Source: an uncultured Lachnospiraceae bacterium (lineage in GTDB: Bacteria > Bacillota > Clostridia > Lachnospirales > Lachnospiraceae). From it: 64,000 nt of DNA. Location of the stretch: positions 186,001 through 250,000 of the forward strand of contig CANQDA010000001.1 in assembly GCA_947591155.1 (NCBI GenBank), given 5' to 3'. A program made the translations under genes and the position numbers. Shown here in pieces: positions 39,507 through 48,954 of the stretch. Below the pieces are notes generated by a model. It made no database searches. It worked only from the letters and a program-made list of their open reading frames with translations, and had not been told where the DNA came from. The stretch's first letter is position 1. Every line of letters starts with the position of its first letter.

Positions 39507-40253
39507 CTACAAACCATGTACCACATCCCGATCTAATACTTTCTTTCGCGCTTTCCAGTCGGGCATATGAATGCTCAAAAAATCATAAAACTGTTTGCTG
39601 TGATTGGGATATATAAAGTGAACTAATTCGTGGAGAACAACATAATCGATGCATGCAGGTTTGGCCTTAATCAAATATTGATTAAATGTAACTACCTCTC
39701 TGTTAACACTGCAGCTTCCCCATAAAGTTCTCATTTTTCTAAGTTGAATTTTGGGCAGCGGCTTGCCATATTTTTTTATGATTGGATAAAACTCATTAAC
39801 CCGCTCTTCCAAAAATACATGGCTTTCTTTTCTCCACCAGTTTTCAAATTGTTTCATCAGCCCGGTTTGGTCATTAGGATTTTTGTTTCCTATACAAATA
39901 GTTCGACCTTCACGATAGATATAGCTTTTTGTACTTTCAGAGACAGAAAAAATCAAATCTTCTCCGAACATTTTTATTGAAAACCCGTTCCTTATTTCAT
40001 TGGTAGAAGCATATCCTTCCGTTGCGGCGAAAAGATCAAGCTTTCGTTCAATCCATTCCGCTTTTTGACCTAAATAATCTACAACCCACTCAGTTGAAAT
40101 ACCTTCAGGAACAGAGAATTGTACTGATTGATTCGGATAAACTTTTAATCGACTGGTTTTCATATGTTTTCTGTCAATTCTTACTACAATTGATTTGCCG
40201 GAAGAAGGCAGAATAATTGAAACGCTTTCCATATCAGTATACCTTCTTCGCAA
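39507..40253 (-). CDS. M48/YgjP-type metallopeptidase
   Basis: LIKAKPACIDYVVLHELVHFIYPNHSKQFYDFLS (HELxH). Confidence 0.9.
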   Translation of the reverse strand: MRRRYTDMESVSIILPSSGKSIVVRIDRKHMKTSRLKVYPNQSVQFSVPEGISTEWVVDYLGQKAEWIERKLDLFAATEGYASTNEIRNGFSIKMFGEDLIFSVSESTKSYIYREGRTICIGNKNPNDQTGLMKQFENWWRKESHVFLEERVNEFYPIIKKYGKPLPKIQLRKMRTLWGSCSVNREVVTFNQYLIKAKPACIDYVVLHELVHFIYPNHSKQFYDFLSIHMPDWKARKKVLDRDVVHGL

Positions 40254-43200
40254 CCATCATGATCTCATCAATAATAATATCTATCGTATCGAACGACCAG
40301 TCCAATTTGTTGTCTTCAAGATAATCAAACAATAAATCGTCCAGTTCCTTTTTTATATTGCGATGTACTATAACATTGTCGCGCCAGTCGCGCTTGGCAT
40401 TTGAAGAAACTACGTATTTGATATTTAATGCCAACTGACCAAGTGATTCAGAATCGTTAATCTGGGTTTCACCAGTTGCTTTCTTAACTCCACTGCACAC
40501 TGCTCCAAAGAAATTTTTAGCGTCACTATCATCCGCAATAATTTCAGGATAATTGACAGAACTTCTACCGGCACGATAGTCTTCTGCCAAATTTTCCATT
40601 GTAGAGAGGTATTTTTCGCTGTCACGTTCTGCCATATAATCCTGAATGGTTTTTTTAATGCGTTCCATAAAGGTCATATATCGGATAGGATCATCATAGC
40701 GAGAAGTTTCCAATACTTCGACTTGCCTTGTTTGAATCGCCTCTGCTTTTGCCTCATTTGACCCAAGTCTGGCCAATTGTTCTTCCATTTTATCCTTATT
40801 TAGGATATCTAACGGTTCAACAACAATTTTAGCATCTTCTGCGTTTACATATGTGTTAAGAAGATGCCGGATTCCGTCTTCATATTTCGAGAAATCTACA
40901 CTGTCATTAAAACGCAAAGATACACTATCTTTTAGCTTCTTGAAAAGCAAATAATCCTTTTTGTATTCTTCAGATTTTTTGTCGCCAACCGCTTCATATA
41001 ACTCATAGTTTGAAAACATAAAATCAACTAATTTGGCGAATGTTGCCAGCTTTTCATAGAAATCTTTTCGGACAACATTATCTCGAAGTCGTTCTTGCCA
41101 AATATTCGTAGCAGTCTCGTTTTGGGAAATACCTTCAAAAATGTCCCACAGACTCTGATGCGCTTTCTCCAGACGCCCTTTTTCATCCAATACAGCAATG
41201 ATGGCATTCTTTATTTCCGATTGCTCAAAAGTATTCATTCCAGATTGTTCATCAGAATACAAATCAAGAGCGGAATTTAATTTTTTGAAGATTCCGATAT
41301 AGTCAACAATTAATCCGAAATCCTTGTTATCGTACACACGGTTAACACGTGCGATGGCTTGCAACAATGTGTGATCCTGTAATTTCTTATCCACATAAAG
41401 TACAGCGGCAACGGGTGCATCAAAGCCTGTTAATAGCTTATCTTTTACGATCAGCAGGTCTATTGCACCTTCCGGATTAACAAATTCTCCAGTGACAGAA
41501 TCCTCATACACATCGTAGTTGTTTTTATAGAGAGGATCAACTTCTTTTCGGAAGAAGTCGCTGATTGTCTTTAAAGTTTGCGGCGTATTTACTTCGTCGT
41601 CCCCCTCTTTCGCATTATTGGGTGTAATAACGACAGCAGGAGTAATACCCCCAAGATCACGAAGCTTATAAAACATTTTCACCGCAGCTGCACGAGAAGA
41701 ACAAGTCAATATAGCCTTATAGCGCTTGGGTTTAACGTAGTTTAGAAAATGCTCATGAAGATCAAATGCAATCATATTAAGCCTCAGCTCAGTCTGTGCC
41801 AAAGCAACGAAACGACTATACTTCGTCTCAAGATCCTTTCGAGCTTCATCAGACAAGCCAATTGTAATATGCTTCAAATGCTTATTGAGTTGCTCACTTG
41901 TAACGCTCTGAGGAACCACTCGTCCTTCGTATACAATCGGAACAGTGACCTTATCATCAATAGCATCCTGAAGAGTATACCTGTCAATCAGCGGACCGAA
42001 TTTATCATAAGTGTTTTTCGAGTTTTCAATATTTCGCTTATCGCCTTTTTTGGGTGTTTTAATAAGTGGAGTGCCAGTAAACGCGATTTTTGCAGCATTA
42101 GGCAGAACCTTGTTCATGTAAAGGTTCAGTCTTCCATATTGCGTTCGATGCCCCTCATCAATAAATAAGAAAATATTAGCATCGGAATTGCTGTAAGCTT
42201 GTTTGACCGCCGCCTCAAACTTATTGACAAGAGAGGTAATAACCGTGTTTCCTTCATCATCAAGCAGATCTATTAACCCTTTGCCGGTTTTGGCACGATG
42301 AGGATTCATCTGCGTATGAATAAAGTTATCCCTAATTTGTTTATCGAGGTTAATTCGGTCAGTCACCATTATAAATCGGGGGCTTTTAATTGGGCTGTCC
42401 TTTTTCATGCTTTCACGAAGAATAATCTTTGTCAGCATAATCATCGTAATGGTTTTTCCGCTGCCCTGCGTATGCCACACAACACCATTTCTGGTGTTGG
42501 CTCCGTCTTTCAATAAAAGACGGTCCATACATTTTTTAACAGCAAAATACTGTTTATATCGACATACCTTTTTGACATTGTTGTCATAGATAATAAAGTT
42601 TAGAATAATATCAAGTAATCGTTCTGGGTGAAGCAAAGAAATCAAAGCGCGATCCTGTTCCTTCACAGTGCCATCCGGAGAACATTTTTTGCACCATTCA
42701 TTCAGCCAGACCTTGTCATCCTCATGCCACGAAACAAAATACTTGGCGGGCGTTCCGCAGGTACCGTATAAGACCTTATCTGGATTGACTGCCAGCACAA
42801 GCTGAGAATAGTGAAAGAGCTGGGGGATGTAGTCGTTTCCCCAGTTGCGTATGTTCTGTGTAACACCTTCCATCACATCTACACCAGATTTCTTACACTC
42901 AATGACAACAAGAGGAATTCCGTTTATTAATACGACTATATCCGGACGGGCAAATTTCCCATTTGAACGTTCCACCTCAAATTCGTCTGTAACTTGATAA
43001 GTATTGTTTTCCGGATGTTCAAAGTCGATATAGCTGATATCAAAAGACTGCTTTGTTCCATCCGGAAGAGTTTCCTCAAGGCTCTTTCCCGAACACAACA
43101 TATCGGAAATTTCTTTATTGGTAGCATATAACCCTGCTACGGATTGAATATTCAAGGAACGGATAGCAGCGGAAATAGACCCGCCAGAAAAAAAACGGGA

Positions 43201-43392
43201 CTCACTACCATATGGATATGTCCTCTTGCTGAGGAAAGACTGTAATTCATCCTCAAATAGCACATCTTTTCTCGACCCACGTTTTGCTTCTGCGTCACTA
43301 CGCGGAACAATGGTATATCCTAATTTTTCAAGTACTTTTAATGCCCGATCTTGCGACTCGGGACGTTCATTAAAAATTTGATGGCTTGGCAT
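40234..43392 (-). CDS. hsdR: Type I restriction endonuclease subunit R
   Basis: GIPLVVIECKKSG nuclease motif; VVWHTQGSGKTITMIMLTKI; FLFIDEGHRTQYG. Confidence 0.97.
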   Translation of the reverse strand: MPSHQIFNERPESQDRALKVLEKLGYTIVPRSDAEAKRGSRKDVLFEDELQSFLSKRTYPYGSESRFFSGGSISAAIRSLNIQSVAGLYATNKEISDMLCSGKSLEETLPDGTKQSFDISYIDFEHPENNTYQVTDEFEVERSNGKFARPDIVVLINGIPLVVIECKKSGVDVMEGVTQNIRNWGNDYIPQLFHYSQLVLAVNPDKVLYGTCGTPAKYFVSWHEDDKVWLNEWCKKCSPDGTVKEQDRALISLLHPERLLDIILNFIIYDNNVKKVCRYKQYFAVKKCMDRLLLKDGANTRNGVVWHTQGSGKTITMIMLTKIILRESMKKDSPIKSPRFIMVTDRINLDKQIRDNFIHTQMNPHRAKTGKGLIDLLDDEGNTVITSLVNKFEAAVKQAYSNSDANIFLFIDEGHRTQYGRLNLYMNKVLPNAAKIAFTGTPLIKTPKKGDKRNIENSKNTYDKFGPLIDRYTLQDAIDDKVTVPIVYEGRVVPQSVTSEQLNKHLKHITIGLSDEARKDLETKYSRFVALAQTELRLNMIAFDLHEHFLNYVKPKRYKAILTCSSRAAAVKMFYKLRDLGGITPAVVITPNNAKEGDDEVNTPQTLKTISDFFRKEVDPLYKNNYDVYEDSVTGEFVNPEGAIDLLIVKDKLLTGFDAPVAAVLYVDKKLQDHTLLQAIARVNRVYDNKDFGLIVDYIGIFKKLNSALDLYSDEQSGMNTFEQSEIKNAIIAVLDEKGRLEKAHQSLWDIFEGISQNETATNIWQERLRDNVVRKDFYEKLATFAKLVDFMFSNYELYEAVGDKKSEEYKKDYLLFKKLKDSVSLRFNDSVDFSKYEDGIRHLLNTYVNAEDAKIVVEPLDILNKDKMEEQLARLGSNEAKAEAIQTRQVEVLETSRYDDPIRYMTFMERIKKTIQDYMAERDSEKYLSTMENLAEDYRAGRSSVNYPEIIADDSDAKNFFGAVCSGVKKATGETQINDSESLGQLALNIKYVVSSNAKRDWRDNVIVHRNIKKELDDLLFDYLEDNKLDWSFDTIDIIIDEIMMVAKKVY

Positions 43393-43444
43393 AATACATC
43401 CTCATTTTTTATAATGGCTTTCAGTTGTGATTTGCTTCTATTCA

Positions 43445-43603
43445 TTAATTATTTAGAGACGCAATTGCAATCGCTATCAGTTCATCCCAGTTTCTGGCAT
43501 TATCGATTGCTTGTTTGAGTATTTCTTTTTCAACTTTTGTAAATGGCCGATTGCTTCTTTCTATAACAAGTTTGCAAAGCGTTTTGATTTGTTGCTCTGT
43601 CAT
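43445..43603 (-). CDS. Small ORF (52 aa) between hsdS and hsdR
   Basis: MTEQQIKTLCKLVIERSNRPFTKVEKEILKQAIDNARNWDELIAIAIASLNN*; start overlaps the hsdS stop region; absent from ORF track. Confidence 0.6.
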   Translation of the reverse strand: MTEQQIKTLCKLVIERSNRPFTKVEKEILKQAIDNARNWDELIAIAIASLNN

Positions 43604-44880
43604 GTTTTTATCCTCACAATTCCAGTCATTAATAACTGTGTCATCGCCTTTTTGAACTTAGAATATTCTTCAACCTCACGCTGATGAAGGGTGATAAGGT
43701 TGTCGAGGGAGCGGAAGAAGCTACCGATTTGTTGCTGTTCAATACGATCTGTCGGCAAAAATACATTAACTTTTCCAATCTCATCTTTATTGATTTTCTG
43801 TGGTATAGCCGTGACCAAAGTTCTGTCCTTTAAGTCCTTCTGGAAAAGCGGTGACTGTATGGCATTGCACAAATAATATGAATCAATACAAATTGGTTTT
43901 AGTAACGCCAAACTTACATAAAATGCGAGCTTTTCAGAGGTTTCCACAACATTTGGAGTGCCTACATCACCTATCCGTGTCATTAGAATATCGCCTTTTT
44001 GGGGATACACCTTATAATCCTTTTCAAACGCTTCTTCTGAAATAAATTTACGAGCGGTAAGTGAAGCTATATTTTCGACAGAAAGGAACATCACGCCGCT
44101 GTCTGTGTACTGCGGTGTTTGATGTACTCCATCATATATTGAAACAATCTCTCCCAACTTACGCTGTTCCCAATCTTCCATAAATCCAGGGAAACGAATT
44201 TCGGGAGCAGTTTTTCCATTTTGTGGGAACATTTTGCTAAGGCACGTCTTTTTCAAATTCTTGTACTCGTTGGTTTTTGCTTCACAAAGCTTTATGATTT
44301 CATCATAGTGATCTAATATCTCAGAGATTTTCTCCTGCTCAGCATGTGGAGGAACGGGCAACAAACAACTGTAAAAATCCTTTTCCGTCAAGTTCAAAAG
44401 TCCGTCGTCTCGAACTCCGTGATTAATTTTCTTTGATAGTTGCCGATTTAAAAAGCCGCTAACAAACAGATGATCATAAAATTCTGCGCATTCGTTCTGT
44501 ATTTTGAAGCTTTCAAACACATTGGGAACAGCGGCAGTCTCACGATCCCTCAAACGATAAATGCATCCTTGAGGGTATCTGTTTGAGTTGCCTTTGTTAT
44601 AAGAAAAATCGCCTTTATGGAGAACTATGTACTTCTCATATTGCTTTCCCGAAAGCTCTTTCCCGAATTTCTTTGCCTGATTAACAAATCCTATTCCGGC
44701 AGATATACTGACCGTTTCATAAGATTCTGTTCCGGCAGTTTGCGTCAGTTTTTCTGCAATATCAGAAAGCTTTGCGACACGCCAATTACGGGGAAGAATA
44801 CCCATTCCCGTTTTAGAATATTGATCGTCAGAAAGGCTTTGACGAATAGCATCTATCCTATCTTTTATTTCCTTTTCCAT
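43600..44880 (-). CDS. hsdS: Type I restriction specificity subunit S (two TRDs)
   Basis: LPRNWRVAKLSDIAEKL; LLPVPPHAEQEKISEILDHYDEIIKLCE; second half MEDWEQRKLGEIVSIYDGVHQTPQYTDSGVMFLSVENI. Confidence 0.95.
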   Translation of the reverse strand: MEKEIKDRIDAIRQSLSDDQYSKTGMGILPRNWRVAKLSDIAEKLTQTAGTESYETVSISAGIGFVNQAKKFGKELSGKQYEKYIVLHKGDFSYNKGNSNRYPQGCIYRLRDRETAAVPNVFESFKIQNECAEFYDHLFVSGFLNRQLSKKINHGVRDDGLLNLTEKDFYSCLLPVPPHAEQEKISEILDHYDEIIKLCEAKTNEYKNLKKTCLSKMFPQNGKTAPEIRFPGFMEDWEQRKLGEIVSIYDGVHQTPQYTDSGVMFLSVENIASLTARKFISEEAFEKDYKVYPQKGDILMTRIGDVGTPNVVETSEKLAFYVSLALLKPICIDSYYLCNAIQSPLFQKDLKDRTLVTAIPQKINKDEIGKVNVFLPTDRIEQQQIGSFFRSLDNLITLHQREVEEYSKFKKAMTQLLMTGIVRIKT

Positions 44881-44915
44881 TCGCCGTCACTCCTTACTTT
44901 GCATTTCTTGCGGCC

Positions 44916-45929
44916 TCATTTCTTTCCACCGATCCATTTCACACTGTCAGAAAGGTCATCAATATCTGCTGCCTCAACCTTCCTGCGAGCAGAATTGTAC
45001 TTTTCATACTGTTCAAGGGCTAATGCATTTGCCACATCACGCTGAACCGTACCGAAATTCTGTAGAACCTCTCTGCCGTTGAATCGCAAAAACTCTCCGA
45101 GCTTGCTTTCCCAATCTGCCATATGCATTTCCTGGCGAGATTTTGCCATAAGCTCTGCGTAATCAAGGTACATGTTGACAATCAAGTTTAATGTGCTGAT
45201 TTCGTCGTGTGTCATATAGTTCTTGGCAACGGTTACATCCGCCTTGCGAACCTTCGCACCTTTAAATGCGGTGAGACCCATATTATCCTTGGAAGCATCT
45301 GCGCGAGAAGCGATAATCTCAGGCGCAGTATATCCGGTAGCCGCATACTCGAGCTTGTTCTGAACTGACTTGAAAAACAGCTGTGCTGCATCGCTCTGTG
45401 CATCATAGTCCACAGACAAGGCGAAAATATCTTTAACCTTCTGATACAGACGTTTCTCACTTGCACGAATGTCACGGATTCTTTCTAGTAATTCGTCAAA
45501 ATAATCAGCCCCGAATTCTTTGGGATTGCGCAGACGTTCATCATTCAGAACAAATCCTTTTTTCGTATACTCTGTCAAAATGCGGTTTGCCCATCTGCGA
45601 AAATGAATACCCACATTGCTTCTTACGCGATATCCGATGGCGAGAATCATATCAAAATTATAGAATTTCTGCTCCCGCTTTACCTCACGTAATCCCTCTG
45701 TTCGAACTTGTAAGTACTTCTTACAAGTTGAAGATTCCTCAAGTTCTCTGTCTTGATAGATGTTCTTAATGTGTAGAGTAATGTTCTGAGGCGTTGTCTG
45801 ATACAGTTCTGCGATAGTTTTCTGTGTCATCCAAACCGTATCATCCGAAAAATAGACATCTATTTTAGTATCGCCCTTTTCGGTTTGATAAATAAGGATT
45901 CTTCCGGATTCACTGATTTCGTTACTCAT
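44916..45929 (-). CDS. RhuM-family protein
   Basis: VYFSDDTVWMTQKTIAELYQTTPQNITLHIKNIYQDRELEESSTCKKYLQVRTEGLREVKREQKFYNFDMILAIGYRVRSN. Confidence 0.93.
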   Translation of the reverse strand: MSNEISESGRILIYQTEKGDTKIDVYFSDDTVWMTQKTIAELYQTTPQNITLHIKNIYQDRELEESSTCKKYLQVRTEGLREVKREQKFYNFDMILAIGYRVRSNVGIHFRRWANRILTEYTKKGFVLNDERLRNPKEFGADYFDELLERIRDIRASEKRLYQKVKDIFALSVDYDAQSDAAQLFFKSVQNKLEYAATGYTAPEIIASRADASKDNMGLTAFKGAKVRKADVTVAKNYMTHDEISTLNLIVNMYLDYAELMAKSRQEMHMADWESKLGEFLRFNGREVLQNFGTVQRDVANALALEQYEKYNSARRKVEAADIDDLSDSVKWIGGKK

Positions 45930-47491
45930 AAGCCGAGCTCCTTGAGATATTTTTCCATTTGTGCCTCTGCTTTGGCAATCTCCGATTTTAGACGGGCAAT
46001 ATTGCCTCTGACTTCCTCAATGTCAACAAGTTCTTCTTCCTCGAAAGTATCCACGTAACGGGGAATATTAAGATTATAATCATTGAATTTGATTTCTTCG
46101 AGTGTTGCTACATGAGCAAACTTATCTATATCCTTTCGTTCATGGAATGCACTAATAATTGCATCAATGTGTTTTTGTTCCAAAACATTCTGTTTTTTTT
46201 CTTTTTTAAACCGATTATTTCCTTCCTCGTCATTTCCGGAGGCATCAATGAAAAGCACATCGCTGTTTGAACGGTTTTTCTTGAACACAAGGATACAAGC
46301 GGGGATAGATGTGCCGTAAAACAAATTTTCAGGCAAACCGATAACGGCATCAAGCAGATTCTCATCAACGACTCTCCGACGGATTCTGCCTTCTGCTGCC
46401 CCTCTGAACAAAACACCGTGCGGTGCGACTGCAGCAATACGTCCACCTATCGAAGCACTTGCGATCATATGCAATAGGAAGGCCCAGTCACCCTTGCTTG
46501 CAGGAGGAACACCCCAATCAAAGCGATGGTACTTGTCAAGGGTTGCTTCCATCTTAAATTCTTTTTTACCTTTGCCAACGGCATCTCCACCTGGATTAAA
46601 TCCTGCCGCCCACTTATCCTTAGAAAATGGCATATTTGCCACAATGGCATCAAATGTCAGAAGATTTCCGTCCTCGTCCTTAAACATTGGATTGGCAAGC
46701 GTATCTCCCCATGCAATTACCGCATCACGTATCTCGTGAATATACATATTCATCTTTGCCATAGCAACAGATGAACCGTTGACTTCTTGACCGAAAATAG
46801 AAACCTGATTTGAGTTGCCTTTTTTAGCAGCTTTGATAAGCAAAGAACCGGAGCCACAGGTAGGATCATATACGCGTTCGCCAGGCTTAACAGAGACTAT
46901 CTGTGCCATGATTTCAGATACGGCTGCAGGTGTATAGAATGACCCTGCTTTTTTGCCAGCCATACTTGCAAACTGGCCGATCATATATTCATATGCGTCT
47001 CCGATGACATCCGCTGGAACTTCGCCGTCTTTTACTTCAATATGAGAAGGGCGGAGGTCAAGCGGATACAGGTCTTCCAGCAATTCTCTCAATATGGCAT
47101 TTTTATGCTCGCGTGTTCCAAGTGCGTTTTCGCTATTATAATCGGTTGTGTTAAGCACGCCGGCAAGCTGTTGGTTATTATCATTTTCAATTTGCCGAAG
47201 CGCTGTGTTAATAATCTGGCCAATATTATCAGAGAATCTTTGTTCATACAGGGTAGTGAATAAACAGTCTTCGACCACAGTAAAGGGCAAATATCGCTTT
47301 TGCCTCTCCAATCTAATGCCCTCATATTTTTTTTCAAGTTCTTCAACTTTCTCTCTGTATGTGTCACTTAAATACTTTACAAACATCAGAGGAAGCACGT
47401 AATCCTTATAGTTTGCTGCATCGATGGTATCGCGTAATGAATCTGCCCCCCGCATCAATGCGCTTTCAATGTCTTTTTTTGTTGTACCCAT
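45926..47491 (-). CDS. hsdM: Type I DNA methyltransferase subunit M
   Basis: VYDPTCGSGSLLIKAAK; DAIVANMPFSKDKW (NPPF-like, here NMPF). Confidence 0.97.
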   Translation of the reverse strand: MGTTKKDIESALMRGADSLRDTIDAANYKDYVLPLMFVKYLSDTYREKVEELEKKYEGIRLERQKRYLPFTVVEDCLFTTLYEQRFSDNIGQIINTALRQIENDNNQQLAGVLNTTDYNSENALGTREHKNAILRELLEDLYPLDLRPSHIEVKDGEVPADVIGDAYEYMIGQFASMAGKKAGSFYTPAAVSEIMAQIVSVKPGERVYDPTCGSGSLLIKAAKKGNSNQVSIFGQEVNGSSVAMAKMNMYIHEIRDAVIAWGDTLANPMFKDEDGNLLTFDAIVANMPFSKDKWAAGFNPGGDAVGKGKKEFKMEATLDKYHRFDWGVPPASKGDWAFLLHMIASASIGGRIAAVAPHGVLFRGAAEGRIRRRVVDENLLDAVIGLPENLFYGTSIPACILVFKKNRSNSDVLFIDASGNDEEGNNRFKKEKKQNVLEQKHIDAIISAFHERKDIDKFAHVATLEEIKFNDYNLNIPRYVDTFEEEELVDIEEVRGNIARLKSEIAKAEAQMEKYLKELGL

Positions 47492-48072
47492 TATCGTTTT
47501 CCTCCAATTATTCTTTGAATATTAAGCATTGTAAACTTGTTTTGCTCGTTTATAAGACTTCGATAGAGCTGCTCTCGACGAAGATTTGTTGAAACCATAT
47601 CGGTAATAATCTGCTGTTCCTTCAGTGGTGGAACAGGAATTTCCAATTCGGCGAATGTCCCAATTTTTATTGTCCTTTGAGCTCGCCCCCCATCGAGCGA
47701 CTGAAGCAGATCAGAGACTTCCGGAGTCGACAGCCAATATCTCAGGTATTGCGGCAAAATCCCGTTATTAAATATCCTTATAACAGCAAGCTGTGACGGT
47801 ATAACCAGCCCAGCGTCATGTCGTGTAATAACCACCGGGGAAATAGGGGTGAAAAGTTTAATTACGATATCTCCCGGTTGTGTCAGAATAGCTTGATCCA
47901 GTATATCCTTTGCCGGAAATATATCTAGCTCTTTGTAATCAATCTCATTGTACGAACTTAAAGATCTTAAATTAAGCCGTTTATATGCTTTCACCGTTTC
48001 TTCGGGAAAACGAGCCTCTTTTCTATTCAAAACCAATCCACTTTGCAGACTGGCAATATCAGACAACTTCAT
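47491..48072 (-). CDS. Half-length HsdS-like specificity subunit
   Basis: MKLSDIASLQSGLVLNRKEARF...LEIPVPPLKEQQIITDMVSTNLRREQLYRSLINEQN; one TRD; stop/start TAATG overlap with hsdM. Confidence 0.85.
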   Translation of the reverse strand: MKLSDIASLQSGLVLNRKEARFPEETVKAYKRLNLRSLSSYNEIDYKELDIFPAKDILDQAILTQPGDIVIKLFTPISPVVITRHDAGLVIPSQLAVIRIFNNGILPQYLRYWLSTPEVSDLLQSLDGGRAQRTIKIGTFAELEIPVPPLKEQQIITDMVSTNLRREQLYRSLINEQNKFTMLNIQRIIGGKR

Positions 48073-48132
48073 ATTCTGCTCCTTATGCAATATCGGCACA
48101 CCCACACATGCGAGTGTGCCGATCTGCCTCAA

Positions 48133-48336
48133 TTATCGAGTATGTGATTCGGGACAGCATTTAGCACAACCATCAACATAGGTATAATACTTTCCTGCTT
48201 CTCTTACTGCCTGCTGAGATGTGGCAAAATCACCAAGATAAACGCGATTTTCAACATCCGGCAACCAGCTGCACGTGGCTCGATGCACTTCATGCTCACC
48301 AGTAGGCTGAGCATTCTTGTTTACATAAAATCTCAA
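48133..48336 (-). CDS. Small Cys-containing protein at head of RM operon
   Basis: MRFYVNKNAQPTGEHEVHRATCSWLPDVENRVYLGDFATSQQAVREAGKYYTYVDGCAKCCPESHTR; TTG start after GAAAGGAG. Confidence 0.65.
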   Translation of the reverse strand: MRFYVNKNAQPTGEHEVHRATCSWLPDVENRVYLGDFATSQQAVREAGKYYTYVDGCAKCCPESHTR

Positions 48337-48841
48337 CGAAGTGTTCTCCTTTCTTCAAAAGTAACAAGACTTCGTTGACAATCCGCGCATTGCGCAATAT
48401 AATAACTTAAACATTCTAGGTCAAACGAAGGGACTCTCATAATCAGCTGCAACTGATTTTGAGGGTCTTTTTCTTGTTCTGCATGCATTATAACCCGCTT
48501 TTTCAAAAAAGTCAATGGGATTTTTCAATATTTTTATTATATATGCTGTCATTTCTTCTGCGTAACATATTTTTATGTACTTATGCTTTATACGTTATAG
48601 CGTTTTCTTCGTTGCGCTGTTGCTGCGCGCATGTTAAGTTAATTGGATTATAGTTATGATTTAAATGTAAACTTATCAGTGCATTCTATTCTTTCTACTT
48701 GACAAAAAGGAGAGACTTATTTTTAAATCCCCCTGCCATCGTGCGTCTATTATGTGTAGATCAGATCATTATTAACGATTTCCGTTGTCATTTTCCCCCA
48801 TACCTCGTTCATCTTCTGAAAAACTTTTTGATTTAATCAAT

Positions 48842-48937
48842 CTATTTTACGCATTTCCTTCCTTTAGCTGCTCTGTACCTTGCGTTTTTCATCTGCTTTA
48901 TAATCCCTTCAATCCGTTCAAAAATTGTTTTCCTCAT
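48842..48937 (-). pseudogene. Degenerate TnpV-position ORF
   Basis: MRKTIFERIEGIIKQMKNARYRAAKGRKCVK*, start matches intact TnpV-like MKKTIFEQMGG at 60477-60851 in the second element; remainder lost. Confidence 0.5.
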
Positions 48938-48954
48938 CGTCTTTTCCACCTTTC

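Noticed and set aside
48333-48515. 60-aa minus ORF upstream of the Cys-rich small protein
   Set aside because: Could be a real leader ORF, but no family signature; not confident enough to call as CDS.
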